Positions 1 to 11,272 of a stretch of DNA of 64,000 nt are shown in pieces. Location of the stretch: NCBI GenBank assembly GCA_038049695.1, contig CP142458.1, positions 43,865,501-43,929,500 of the forward strand. The letters are read 5' to 3'. The notes under the pieces were generated by a model. That model had not been told where the DNA came from. It saw only the letters and a program-made list of their open reading frames with translations, and made no database searches. Source of the DNA: Cinnamomum chago (Eukaryota; Streptophyta; Magnoliopsida; Laurales; Lauraceae). The position numbers were made by a program, and so were the translations under genes. Every line of letters starts with the position of its first letter. Position 1 is the first letter of the stretch.

Positions 1-139
1 AAGTATGAAGAGAAGAAAAGAGCCCAAGCTAAGAAGAAGCATCCAAGAAGATTTCAAGCCTTGTCCAGCTGAGGGGTAGCTGAAGACTAAGTGTGTTCAG
101 TGGTGAGTGTGTTTGCCATCAAATTGCAAAGGGGGAGAT
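1..139 (+). mobile_element. 3' end of Sirevirus-like internal region with PPT
   Basis: This is the last part of the internal region of an element whose 5' portion lies outside the window. It closely matches 27355-27496, the tail of the complete element at 21791-29237. The purine tract at about 127-139 is the probable plus-strand primer site. CCATCAAATTGCAA (116-129) is repeated inverted at 158-171 inside the LTR. This inverted repeat across the PPT/LTR junction is a known Sirevirus hallmark. Confidence 0.85.
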
Positions 140-530
140 TGTCAGGAATTTTCTAGATTGCAATTTGATGGATGCATTTCATTCTAGCATCATTTGATTC
201 ACACACTTGCATTGTTTTAAATAAACTTGAAATCTTGTTTTATTCATGCATTGCTTTTAAGATTTGTAAAAGTATTGATTTATGCATGATTTGTTTTTTA
301 ATCTTGGATGCATTTGTTTAAGAAAAGAGTTTTCAAGAAATCAAGCTAGCCTTTGTTTTAAAAGTTTTGAATCTTTTTAGGCTTTTTATGTCATGTTTTA
401 AAAACCATTAGAATCTTTAAAACATGTTTTTCAAGCTTGATTTAGTTGCCAAAAGGTCCCCCAAAGAAATAACTTTGAAATGGCAAAAGTTGGTTTTTTT
501 GTCAAAAGGGGGTTGTCCCGGCAGTGTCGC

Positions 531-693
531 CGGTCGACCGAGAGGCAGGTCTCGGTCGACCGAGACAACTGCAGGCAAAATTTGCCTGGGAGCACCAACG
601 GTCAGAAATATGACCGTTGTGTGTTCTCGGTCGACCGAGGCCTGTTTGCCGGTCGACCGAGAACTAGCCGTTGGCAACTTTTTCCTATAAATA
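531..693 (+). promoter_or_regulatory. Sirevirus LTR promoter: four palindromic boxes, MSA-like motifs, TATA
   Basis: The 10-bp palindrome CGGTCGACCG occurs at 531-540, 553-562, 628-637 and 650-659. Two AACGG cores face each other at 597-601 and 614-618 and form an 8-bp inverted repeat (AACGGTCA...TGACCGTT). A third, TAGCCGTTGGC (665-675), matches the reverse complement of the mitosis-specific activator consensus YCYAACGGYYA at 10 of 11 positions. TATAAATA follows at 686-693. CGG-CCG boxes upstream of the promoter are a published Sirevirus feature; the MSA reading is inference. Confidence 0.8.
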
Positions 694-1969
694 TGAGTTC
701 TTTCCCTTGCCAAAAGTTGGGAATTTTTAACCCCTCCTTGAGAGGATTTGAGGCATATCAAAAGGGAAGAGAACCAAGGGATGAAGGGGATGATTAGGAA
801 AGCTAAAGCTTGGATTAATGAAGTTAAACCACCAAGTAGGCTCTTCCTTCCTTAATCATATGTTTTCATGCTTTTGTTTTATTTTTGGTAAATCATTTCT
901 AGCATGTTAAACTATGTTTGTGTTGTGTCCTTAACATATTTTATGTTTTGAGTTGATTTATTGTTTTGGATACAACACCATATGATTCAATCCAAGTAGT
1001 ACTTGAATTGGTAAATCAAAGTAGATCATGTTAATGAAAGAACCTTTGAAATTATATGCAACATGATTCCTATACTTGGTTGAATCTTTGGTTGTTGTTT
1101 TCCATCATAAGAAAATCACTTTCAAAAGTATCTTATGTTTTGGACTCAACTTCTTTACAAATCATATGTTTTCATGTTTTGTTTTATCATTGGTAAATCT
1201 TTAGTAACATGTTAACTTATGATATGTTGTATCCTTAGCATGTCTTATATTTTGAATAGATCTATTGTTTTGGATACATCACCATTGATTCATCAAAGTA
1301 GTACTTTATCTTTGGTAAATCTAAGTAGATCATGTTAATGAAAAATGTAACATGATTCATATACTTTGTTGAATCTTTGGTTGTTGTGTTCCATCATAAG
1401 AAAATCTCTTTCAAATGTATCTTATGTTTTGGATTCAACATCATTACAAATCATATGTGTATTATTGTTTTAAAGTTTCACAACTTGCATTACTTTGATA
1501 GGTAAATCATTTTCAAGTTGTCTTTATAATTACATATGATTTGTCCCCTAATTTCAATCAAGTCAATTTTTATGTTTTGAGCTTCATTGATGATTTGATT
1601 GACATCCCTATGCATCACATGTTTAGAGTTAATCCATTTCATACAACTTGTGTAACTTTGATATCATTAACAAGTTGTTACTTTTAACATGTGATTGCAT
1701 TATATCCTCAATCATAAATGTTTTATAAGCTAAAACTTTCAAAAGCCTTAGGCTTTCATTTATGAACTTTCATTTTCAAAATGATTGAGGATCACACACA
1801 CACACTTCATTTGTTTTCATCTTTGCATTCATAGTGTGAGTGTGTATTTGTATTTCACTTCCATATCCGCCTATTTAAGAGGCAATGTAATGAGCTTAAT
1901 TGAATCTCCATCAAGTGTATGTTAGACACTAAATTAGTGAGATAACCAACCTTTGGTTGAAGAGGTTAT

Positions 1970-2092
1970 TGCTTAGCCTATAAAAGCATAATGTATAGGT
2001 TGATGTTAAGCCTTGAAAAACATCATTGTAAGGTTATTGCTTAGCCTTGGAAAGCATATTGTAAAGGTTATTGCTTAGCCTATTGAAAAGCA
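1970..2092 (+). repeat. Four tandem hairpin repeats in the R/U5 part of the LTR
   Basis: Each repeat is a short stem around a loop starting AGCCT. Hairpins lie at 1970-1988, 2001-2025, 2038-2056 and 2072-2092. Three have the stem TGCTT/AAGCA. The second has TGATGTT/AACATCA, a different but still complementary stem. The same array occurs in the LTRs at 19493, 21791 and 27497. Confidence 0.75.
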
Positions 2093-2345
2093 TAAATAGT
2101 GGAAATCCGGTGGGGTGTTGGTTCACAAGCCGGTAGTGGATGTAGGCATTGAGGCCGAACTACTATAAATACTTTTGTGATGGTGCTTGCTTTGTGGTGA
2201 TTGTTTATATTAGCTTCCGCATATTGTTTGATAATCATCACTTGTGACTAGTTGGTTTTAAAGAAGTTAAAATTGTTAAAATTGGTCATAATTGGAGCTC
2301 ACCCTATTCACCCCCCTCTAGGGTTCGGATCCCCATGGACTTACA

Positions 2346-3456
2346 CACAGGTGGGCGCAGGGCGGAACAGAGGAGGAAGTAGGGGAGAGGGAGAGGAACA
2401 GGGGAGGAAGAAGAGAAGAGAGGGAGAGAGAGAAAGAGAGAGAGAGAACCAAGGGAGTGGTGTGCAGGTGGGCGCTGCAGCAAGCGCATGCGAGGGTTGA
2501 CAGGGGAGGAAGATGAGAGGAATGGAAGGAAGAAGAGCAGACAAATAGGAAATAGAGTGATGGGGGAATGAGGGAGAGAGAGAACAGAGAAGAAAGAGAG
2601 AGGAGAGGGGGAATGGTGCTTGAGTTCAGGAAGAGCGAGGGGTGTACCTGGTGCCGGGGAGGGGTCCGCGGCGCGAGGAGGAAGATGAAGGCGTCCGGGG
2701 GCTGCTGCGAGCTCTTGGCGATGCTGCTATGGTCGTCGTGCAATGGAAAGGGAGGGAGAGATAGAGGAGATGGGCTCTGGAGAGGGCGATGGAGGCTGGA
2801 GAGAGAAATGAGTGAGGAGAGAGAATGAAATGAGTGAGTAGAGGGAGAGGGTGATGGAGGCGGGAGAGAAAGAAATGAGAGAGGAGAGAGAATGAAACGA
2901 GGGAAATGGGAGAACGAAAACGCGGGAAATAACAATTTCGCTGGCGGGAGAGGGGAAGTAAAAACCTTGGCCTTTTGCCGGCGAAAAAAAAAACGCCGAG
3001 AATACCTTCGACCTTTGCCGACGAGAAAAACAAAACGTCGCAAAAACCATGAACTTTGCTGGCGAAAAAGGCAAACCACCGGGAAAAAACCTAACATTTG
3101 CCGGCGAAAATATGTTGCCGGGAAAACCCTATCTTTTTCCGGCAAAAGCCGATTTTTCGCCAGTAAAAGTAATACTTTCCTCCGCATAAAAGTAATACTT
3201 TTCCCCCTCCTGTTTTCATTTTTATTTTGTAATGTGATTTTTCCTCTTTTTATTATTTTGATACCATTGTAACGCATTACTAATCGTCACAAAATATCCA
3301 ATAAATGTTACAAAATAATTCAAGTATTTACAAAGATATTTACTAACGGTTATGAATATTGCTAACGGATAATAAATGTGACAAATTACCTAACGGAAAT
3401 ATTTCCATTATAATAAGAAATCTCAAATGTTGCAAAATCACCCAAATGGTGTAGTG
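2346..3456. mobile_element. Putative CACTA-type DNA transposon end
   Basis: This segment lies between the Sirevirus LTR and the minus-strand Copia leader. Its right end reads GGTGTAGTG (3448-3456), which is CACTACACC on the minus strand, the expected CACTA terminus. The next bases continue the Copia leader that is intact at 11255-13021. A GA-rich stretch (2370-2930), degenerate subterminal repeats (2930-3170) and an AT-rich end with three TAACGG motifs (about 3344-3395) fit a subterminal region. No matching left terminus and no transposase were found, so it is truncated or non-autonomous. Confidence 0.5.
2930..3170. repeat. Degenerate subterminal repeats, TTTGCCGGCGAAAA type
   Basis: At least six imperfect copies of a near-palindromic unit (consensus about TTTGCCGGCGAAAA) recur every 25-45 bp, separated by A-rich runs. 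In CACTA elements such arrays are normally transposase-binding sites; that role is inferred here. Long minus-strand open frames across this region are by-products of biased composition. Confidence 0.6.
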
Positions 3457-4896
3457 ACATTAGGGTTTATTATTCTACCAAATTTATGTGGAATCCTCAT
3501 AATCACTAAATTCAGAATACATCGGAATCCCAATCCCCGGGGTATGCCTCCTTGGGGAGTGCGAATACCACCTAGATTGGTAAGGATCAAAGTTGGTCAA
3601 AATCGAAATTAAGACTAACTTTCCATGATCCCATCCATTCATTATTATCTGGGTATCTCATACCAAATAATGAATGACTCCCGATTAGCTTCGGTTTCGA
3701 AAATAAATGAGGCAAATCCTTGGGGATACTACATCATTATTTTAGTTAAGTGTGACCCACCAACTAGCATTGCATGACAACCGTTGCAAGCAACTCATCC
3801 TTGGGGAGTGGGCCCCCGCCCCGTTTCACCAACACTATCCATAGGAGATCCATATCTAGTAGCCAGACAAGTAAAAGCCCTCTGTGGGGAACGGCCATTC
3901 TCAAGATGGCGCGAGGCTAATACTTTCCTTACAATGGACCTATGGTGGAAAACCATGGGGATTTCTAAATATAAATGCCCTGCTCCCACTTAATATTTTA
4001 GAATTGAGGATTTCCTTGTAAGGTATTAGAGCTCACATGTATACATATGAACATCAAATCATCTCATGATGTGATCAAAGATTGGTTCCAAGTCAAGTTA
4101 TTTTAAGGAAAGTTCAGTTGCTGAAATTAGTGTTACCAATGTGTCCATCTCATGGGTCATCAACACTATTTAGAACTCTTTCCAAAAATTAATTTGATTT
4201 GACCAATTTTAGTAACTTGCAATGTTTGGATTATATTTGAAAACATTCTAAATTATGCATTCATCCATAAATAGAAAGTGCTAAAATTAGCAACTAGTCC
4301 TCTCCTCCACATGGCCCAAGCGGAATAGACTTCTTGGACTTCTAGACTTTCCAAAACTTTGGGATTCCTCAAACTCTTTGGGCATCACCAAAAGGCTGTT
4401 GGTAATCTTCAAACTCTTTGATTAGGAGTGCAACTTTACTTTCATTCCTCGTCTCGGACATCTCCAGAATTTACAAATTTAGAGAAATCACATAAATTCC
4501 TATGCCTCAATTATGAGACTTACATGGTAATCTAAACATGGAAATAAAAGGGCTATAGGGAAATTCACCATGCCTTGCCCTTTCATGGGAAACCAAGGAA
4601 ACCATGATGCCCTTAACACTTAGCCTTAAATAAACCAATAATCATAAAAAGAAAGCAAAAGACTTGTGGGCCATATGGAGAGGACATGATCATCTGCAAG
4701 TTAGTATCTCATACAACAAAGCATCTCACAAAACCAGGTTACCAAACCACGATGGAAAAACAAGATGCCAACAATAGCCACCCTTTTAATACATGCACTT
4801 CGTAGAGGGGGTCCTAGGGTGTCCCCCGACGGTGGTCGAGCTGACCGGTCAGCTCGCGGGGGGCAGCACCCCCAGCGGGGTTTCGGGGGTTGGCCC
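3457..4896 (-). mobile_element. Leader of minus-strand Copia, distal part
   Basis: This is a diverged reverse-complement copy of the plus-strand leader at about 11700-12970; for example, the segment at 3780-4010 pairs with 12425-12660. It is cut at the left by the putative CACTA end and at the right by the solo LTR at 4897. Its right end (4800-4896) is GC-rich and holds the 18-bp perfect palindrome GAGCTGACCGGTCAGCTC (4838-4855). No convincing coding sequence is seen. Confidence 0.7.
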
Positions 4897-6905
4897 TGTT
4901 GGGATTGGTGTATGCCCTAAAGCCCACTGACTGCACTCTCATCTCTGTAACTGGATATTTATTGGTTATTTAATGGAATGACTTCTTTCTCTTTATACTT
5001 GTGTATATGTATGGTTGTGTAAGGCCCATTGTTTTCTAGTAATGACTTAGGTGTGTAGTGGCTACACACAGTTAGGTCTGAGTCATGGACACTTGAAACA
5101 ATAAACTTGTTCATAACTGAGAGATGGAGTTGGGCACTTCATCTTGGTATAAGTTATAATGAGATACTCTCCTGTATTCAGGGTGACTTACCTTAGTCAA
5201 GGAGGTCTTTCCGGATTTATCTCATTAGTGCATGTGTCATGCATTGAACAGGACCACTTGTAGGTGTGATCTCTAAAATAGTACTATCACAGAGAGAGAT
5301 CAAATCACCTCTTGCTACTGAGTGACCAGTGCTCTTAATCTTGAGCATTTGTGGATGAACTGACGAAGTCAAGTTCTTGTGCTTTAATTCACTATGGGTG
5401 AGATCCTGTTCATGGGTCAACAGCTCTGTGTTTTGGGTGCTTGGGTTTGATTAGTTAGGACGTGCAAATGCAATATGGAATCTATGCCATCACATGATGG
5501 AATGATCGTCCCCTTAGAATTATCCGATTAATCATCAGAATCTAAGATCTTAGTATATGGATGTTCCATATGGATATTGAACTTGTGGGTCGCTCCCTGG
5601 ATCAAGAGAATGATATCCGGATGATGATTAAGTCAAGGGTATGAAGTTCTAAGGTTGAGATGTAATCAAGAAGGTAGATAGTACATCGGTTAACCTACTT
5701 GATTATGGATGTTACATAGAGGGGCATTATGGTCATTGTACTTGGTAGGTCAAAGACAATCGTCAATTTATGATGAGCTTAATTTGCTATTTAATATTTG
5801 TCCCTGGAGTGCAACCATAACTCTTTAGTGGAATGAGTTAGGGTTAAAATGATCTTAATGTTGCTATGGGGTTAGCATGGACATTTTGGTCATTTTGGGA
5901 GCCAAGGGCAAATATGTCTTTTGGTCCCTCTTCTAGCCATTTTCCTATTTTGGCATGGTTTCCTAATTAGATGATATGTGGTTGAATTAATTTTGTGGAA
6001 GAATAATTTTGAGTTTAAATTCTAATAGGCTCTTGAGGGCATACATGAATTTAACTCTAGCTAAATTATTGACTAGTGGGCCATGGTGTGTTTAGCTATC
6101 TTGTGGGCCAGCCATATGTGGGGACACTTGTGTGAGGTTTCCAAGTTTGATTAGGTATCTTTACTTGGAAGGAAAGACTCCTCTTTGGGTAAGAATTCCT
6201 ATTATTAAGGGTTACTAATTTTAGTATCCTAAATTAGTAAGTGTTGCACAACTAAGGGGATTAGTTGCTAATTATTAGGGAAGGTCATTCCTATTAGAAA
6301 GAGGACTCTTTTAGGAATGCCACCTTTATAAAAGGAGAGCACTACCTTGGGCGTGCAACATAGAAGGAAAAACCTTAGTGTGGCTGGAATTTATACCCAA
6401 GGGCGTGGAGTATTAAATATACCTTTTGGCCGCCCATTGCATGGAGTGTAGTATTCACGCCCAGCCCCTTTAGGTTGCTGCCCTCATCTTCTTCCTTGGA
6501 AAGAGAACACCAGCAACTATCTATTCCACAAAAGGCAATTCAGAAAACCCTTCTTAGGATTCCATAGTTTGATCCCACCATCACAACCAATCAGATTTGG
6601 AAGTGGAATAGGAGAGAAGATCAAAAGGGAAAATCCTGCACAGAATTTCTGCACCTGTGCTGCTGATTGCAAGTTGTTTTCAGACCTTTGAAGCTTCTTC
6701 TTTCAGAGATTTGAAGCATACAAATCATCAAGGTAATAGTCTTCTATCTTCTCCTTAATATTAGACACATGTTGATCATGATTTCATGGACTTTTATTTA
6801 TGGTTACATGGCTGGAATCAGATCTGATTTCTAGTTTTAAAAACTCTGAAAACTCATATCAGCCATGATTAGTCTCCTTTCAGATCTGATATGCATAAAC
6901 TTTCA
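4897..6905 (+). mobile_element. Solo Copia-type LTR with GGCCC target duplication
   Basis: The segment begins TGTTGGGATTGG and ends ...ACTTTCA. GGCCC flanks both sides exactly (4892-4896 and 6906-6910). Neither a primer-binding site nor a PPT adjoins it, so it is a solo LTR. A TATA-like TTATAAAAGG lies near 6327. Removing it and one GGCCC rejoins the leader of the minus-strand Copia. It carries no gene and entered that leader after the host element had inserted. Confidence 0.8.
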
Positions 6906-7308
6906 GGCCCCCGGACCAAAAAATCCGAATCATAATATTAAGGTGATCCTGTGTTCCCAGTCGACCACCCAGAGGGCTCGGTCGACCGACCCTACAGGCA
7001 CCCGGTCGACCGAGCATGAGGCCAGGTCGACCCGCCTGACGAAGGCAGAAAATTGGGTTTTTTCTAACTCGAGTCCCAACACCTCCAAAACACTTTTGAA
7101 AGCTCTCAATGGCATCCTACCATCCTTCCATCATAATAAAACCCTTTTGTGACTATCCAGACATGGATTTACTACATAAAGTAAACAAACTCAATCATAA
7201 CTGATCCTTACATAGCCCTAGGTCTATCCTCTTCGCATCTCATGCAAAGATTAAATCTAGATTGCTGATTTAACTTGATTAGAGATGAGGTATGGCTCTG
7301 ATACCAAT
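6906..7308 (-). mobile_element. Leader of minus-strand Copia, PBS-proximal part
   Basis: This is the reverse complement of the plus-strand leader at about 11255-11640. It runs from the primer-binding site (7291-7306) leftward through a palindromic-box cluster at about 6958-7031 to the solo LTR insertion. The boxes are variants of CGGTCGACCG, including a perfect copy near 6979-6988 and another near 7001-7010. No coding sequence is apparent. Confidence 0.75.
7291..7306 (-). other. Primer-binding site (initiator Met tRNA)
   Basis: On the minus strand the sequence TGGTATCAGAGCCATA follows the LTR end by two bases. It is the standard complement of the plant initiator methionine tRNA 3' end and fixes the element's orientation. 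Confidence 0.9.
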
Positions 7309-9071
7309 TGTTGGAAAATAGGTGGGCCATTCAGATAGGTTTCGAAAACTTTTGACCCACTTGATGCAGGGATCAATTATCTAGAAGGCAACAAACCCAA
7401 TACAGGATGCAATCCTTCAAACTCATAAACCATGTACAGCAATATATCCTATTTAGAAGATAGAAAACAACACCTAAACATGCAACCACGAAATCCACAA
7501 CATACAAGGATGTAGATTATACCTTTGGAGCTTGGTAGTGCTCTAATGGAGACTTTGAGTTCTTTCTTTGATGATGAACACCTTCACTAATCAAATCAGA
7601 ATCTCTAACACCTTTTGATCTTCCATGCTATGACCCGTATCAGATTCTCTTTTCTCAAGAAGATGGTGGAATCTCCAAGAGAAAACCTTAGAGGAAACTA
7701 GAAGAGAAATAGAAGAGGGAGAGGAAGAGAGTGGTGTGCAACACTTGCACAAACCAAGGGCTTGGGCGTGAATTCCAACAATGGAATAGCATTAGGACGT
7801 CCAAGGGCTCCTTTTTCTCCTTTTATAGCATTCAAGCCACCTCCTCTTACTAATTGAAGTAGAAGTCTTACTTCCAAAACAATTAGTAGCTTACTAAATC
7901 ACAATTAGAAGTCTTACTTCAAATATGATTTGTAACTTCCTCTTTTCTAATTAAAATAGAAGTCTCACTTCCATTAATAATTAGTAACTTACTATTACCA
8001 CTATTAGAAGTCTCACTTCAAATAGAAATAGTAACTTTCTATTTCCTTTTAGAGTTCTACTATAATTAGTATCTTTTTAATATCTTGGGCTAGCGTGGGG
8101 ACCACTAGGGATTCCTTAGAAAGCTGGCTCCAACTGGGACACGTGACCCCACATCTCATGTGCAATCCGGGCCCACAGTTAATTGCAAATAACTCCACTA
8201 TATAAATACAATTGCACTCTAGTCTTAGGAATATATTACAATGAAGACCCTAAACTTCCACATTACCACAAGTAGGCCTCTCCATCTATATCCATGGATC
8301 AATTGGACCTGTCCACCAAAATTAGATTCATATCTTATTATCCTTGAACCCCAATTAATTATAATGATCATATGGTACCGATCCAATTAACTCTTAATTG
8401 GAATGGGTGCGCACTTACCAATGATAAATCCATTAATTGGCACAAGGGGATATTAAAGATAGATTCCATCTTGACCATTGAATGTTCCCACAACTCTACT
8501 ACCACGTACCCAAATCATCGAGGTGTTGACCTACAATTGACCTCACTCATTGGTGACTCAAAGCAAATGTATAGATAAAAACTTGAGTTCATTAATGTCT
8601 CAGGATTATGAGCCTATTGCTAGGGAATTATGAGAGCAAACCTTAACGTAAAGACAATGTATATAAGGTGCTTCTCATGGTCCTTCAATACATCCAATGT
8701 ACCAGCACCATGATCCAGAATCTTACATTATGATGATCGAGACAAATCACACTATCTCATAGTGATCAAAGTGCTGCAACCTTGTCAAATGAGATTCCCA
8801 ATCTCATCACTGGTTGTGAAGATATTTAAGTATAAGATTTGCAATACATGTCTCCTGTATGTGGATCTCATCCATACACATGTATTACATCTAGTATACT
8901 TGTGGACTCCGGTTCATCTCATGAACCATTATGTCATTCGTATTAGTTATGTGCAAACAAGTAATAAAACATCATTCATCTCATGAAAGGAAAGCAATAA
9001 TATATATTGATAAATAAAGAAATTAATCAATTTATTTATCATATACTGGTATTGAGACCATAAAACTAACA
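7309..9071 (-). mobile_element. 5' LTR of minus-strand Copia element
   Basis: On the minus strand the LTR begins TGTTAGTTTTATGG (9071) and ends ...TTTTCCAACA (7309), next to the primer site. A TATA motif (CTATAAAA on the minus strand, 7821-7828) lies in the expected place. The sequence closely matches the truncated plus-strand LTR at 10181-11254. Beyond 9071 the sequence changes abruptly to a gene-like fragment, so this element's 5' end inserted there. Its 3' LTR is not in the window. Confidence 0.85.
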
Positions 9072-10180
9072 TCCTCGACTTGGCGAAGCAGAGTCCCTTC
9101 TCTGGCACGAGCTTCCACAATGGCAACCCATTTTGCAGCAACTTGTTCCCCCAATAGCTCAAGACGCTGCCTGGTCTCAGCAACCTCTCTATCAACACGA
9201 CCCAGGTTCTCTGTCAGCCCGATGATAGCCAACTCGGTAACGTTCCTCTCCCGAAAGAATTGCTTCCGAGTCTGTGAGATCTCGTCCAGCTCAGACTTGA
9301 CCTCGCCAGAAGACTTCAAAAATATCTCATTGAAGAAGTCACCACATGGGAAGCTCTTGGTTTCATTCCACTTGCTCCCTAAAGCTATGACTTCATCAAC
9401 GAAAGCCTTCACATCTGCAATGTCCAGGCCGACTTCTTCGCTATCAGCAAGGATGTCCTGTACATGCTTGACCATGCCAAAACCAGCTTCCAAATGGCCA
9501 GAAGAAAGAGTTTCGATCCATGAGCTCAAAACGCTCTTCAGCACTTTCTTCGCATACTCAAGAGATGTCCCGGACGAAGGCTCGCCCCTCTCCATTGGTT
9601 GACTGCCCGTGTCATGTCCTGCTGGAGGAGTGATCATTAAGCTCTTTCTAATCGGAGACACTGGCGAAGGAATCTGCTCAAACGATTTCATCTCTGCCGC
9701 ATTAAAACTAGAAGAAGAAGTCCCTACTTTGGTTCAACTGCAGGCATCCCCTGCTCTGGCACTGAGAAAGACGGAGGAACTTCTTCTGCTACCTCAAAAT
9801 CTGCTAGCAAAACAAAACAAAAGAGGTGTGAATATGATCCTGATGAAAAAAAAATCATTATCATCAGGGTTATTGCTACAAATACATTCTTCGACGATCG
9901 GCGGAATACTTTCTGCCTCCATGAGTTCATCTGAAGCGTCGTCAAAGGCCGCATCCATGGATGGCTCAAAATCGTCGGAATCCTATGGCAAGTCAGCTGA
10001 CAAGAAAACAAGCAACATGTTAGAAAATGACAACATAGACCAAAAAGAAAGGAAAATACAAAGAAGCCATACCAGGGAATCACTCCAGGGTCCCTCGGTT
10101 CTTCTTCGGATGCTGCAGCCGGATCCGTCACTGCCTCATCTGCTGGAACCTCAGGCATCATCAAGTCCTCATCTTCATTG
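9072..10180 (-). pseudogene. Captured fragment of an unidentified plant gene
   Basis: The fragment is read on the minus strand. An open frame covers 9072-9691, about 205 codons starting MKSFEQ. Its first part is Ser/Pro-rich; the rest is helical and charged with coiled-coil character (for example NLGRVDREVAETRQRLELL). Upstream, 9725-9985 and about 10067-10180 hold acidic segments (NEDEDLMMPEVPADEA) separated by intervals with GT...AG borders, at about 10066-9988 and 9886-9795, that look like introns. The frames do not join cleanly, and the 5' end is cut by the plus-strand Copia LTR. The composition recalls C-terminal parts of plant-mobile-domain or transposon-associated proteins, but no specific family was recognised. 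Confidence 0.45.
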
Positions 10181-11254
10181 GATTGGTACCAAATGATCAT
10201 TATGATTAATTGGGGCTCAAGGATAATAAGATATGGATCTAATTTGGTGGACAAGTCCAATTGATCCATGGATATAGATGGAGGGGCCTATTTGTGGTAA
10301 TAGGGAAGTTTAGGGTCTTCATTGTAATATATTCGTAAGACTGGAGTGCAATTGCATTTATATAGTGGAGTTATTTACAATTAACTGTGGGCCCGGATTG
10401 CACATGAGATGTGGGGTCGCGTGTCCCAGTTGGAGACAGCTTTCTAAGGAATCCTTAGCGGTCCCACGCTAGCCCAAGTTATTAGAAAGATACTAATTCT
10501 ACTTGAACTCTAATAGGAAGGAATTGGAAGGTTACGATTTCTATTTGAAGTGAGACTTCTAATAGTGGTAATAGTAAGTTACTAATTATTAATGGAAGTA
10601 GGACTTCTATTTTAATTAGAAATGAGAAAGCTACTAATTGTTGTGGAAGTGGGACTTCTATGCCAACTAGCAAGGGAGAAGGTTACTATTTTGTAATGGG
10701 AGTTAAACTTCTATTTCAAATAGGTAAAGAGGTGGAATGGAGGACTATGAATAGGGGATATATCCCCTCTTGGACGTCCACTATTGAGTTCCACATCCAA
10801 CCCTCCTCATAGTGCAAGTGTTACACAATTTTCTCTCCTCTCTTTCTCCTCTAGTTCCTTGGAGTTTCTAGTTGGGTTTTCTCTTGAAGTTTCCACCAAT
10901 CTTCTTGAGAAAAGAGATCTAATACGGGTCATAGCGTGGAAGATCAAAGGGTGTTGGAGATTCTGATTTGATTAGTGAAAGCGTTCATCATCAAAGAAAG
11001 AGAACAACTTCTCCATTACAGCACTACTAAGCTCCAAAGGTATAATCTACATCCTTGTATGTTGTAGATTTCCTGGTTGCATGTTGAGGTGTTGTTTTCT
11101 ATCTTCTAGAAAGGATATATTGTTGTACATGGTTTATGAGTTTGAGGGATTGCATCCTGGATTGGGTTTTATTGCCTTCTAGATAGTTGATCCCTGCATT
11201 AAGTGGATCAAAAAGTTTTGAAACCTATCTGAATGGCCCACCTATGTTCCAACA
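10181..11254 (+). mobile_element. Truncated 5' LTR of plus-strand Copia element
   Basis: This matches the reverse complement of 7309-8372 and ends ...GTTCCAACA before a primer-binding site. The first 700 bp or so of the LTR is missing; the break falls at about 10178-10183, at the edge of the gene fragment. The TATA motif of the minus-strand copy is degraded here. Copies diverge by many substitutions, so this is an old insertion. Confidence 0.85.
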
Positions 11255-11256
11255 AT

Positions 11257-11272
11257 TGGTATCCGAGCCATA
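11257..11272 (+). other. Primer-binding site (initiator Met tRNA, one mismatch)
   Basis: TGGTATCCGAGCCATA lies two bases after the LTR end. It differs from the canonical TGGTATCAGAGCC at one base, A to C at the eighth position. Confidence 0.85.

Larger units (their letters stand above)
140..2345 (+). mobile_element. Sirevirus-like 3' LTR (about 2.2 kb)
   Basis: The LTR begins TGTCAGG directly after the PPT and ends ...GGACTTACA. The end resembles the ...GGACTTTCA ends of the LTRs at 21791 and 27497. It contains palindromic boxes (531-659), a TATA box (686-693) and four tandem hairpin repeats (1970-2092). It is about 450 bp longer than the 21791 LTR, with extra AT-rich sequence around 950-1550. 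The 3' flank cannot be tested for a target duplication because the element's 5' end is outside the window. Confidence 0.85.

Noticed and set aside
1970..2092. tRNA-like or snoRNA gene suggested by hairpins
   Set aside because: The stems are 5-8 bp simple hairpins with no cloverleaf, box motifs or promoter, and recur only at the same place in LTRs.
2318..3277. Long minus-strand open frame of 319 codons
   Set aside because: It is Ser/Leu/Pro/Phe-rich, arises from GA-rich DNA and subterminal repeats, and shows no domain. Several other frames are equally open there.
9120..9602. Plus-strand ORF of 160 codons
   Set aside because: It is Ser-rich and antisense to the better-supported minus-strand coiled-coil frame.
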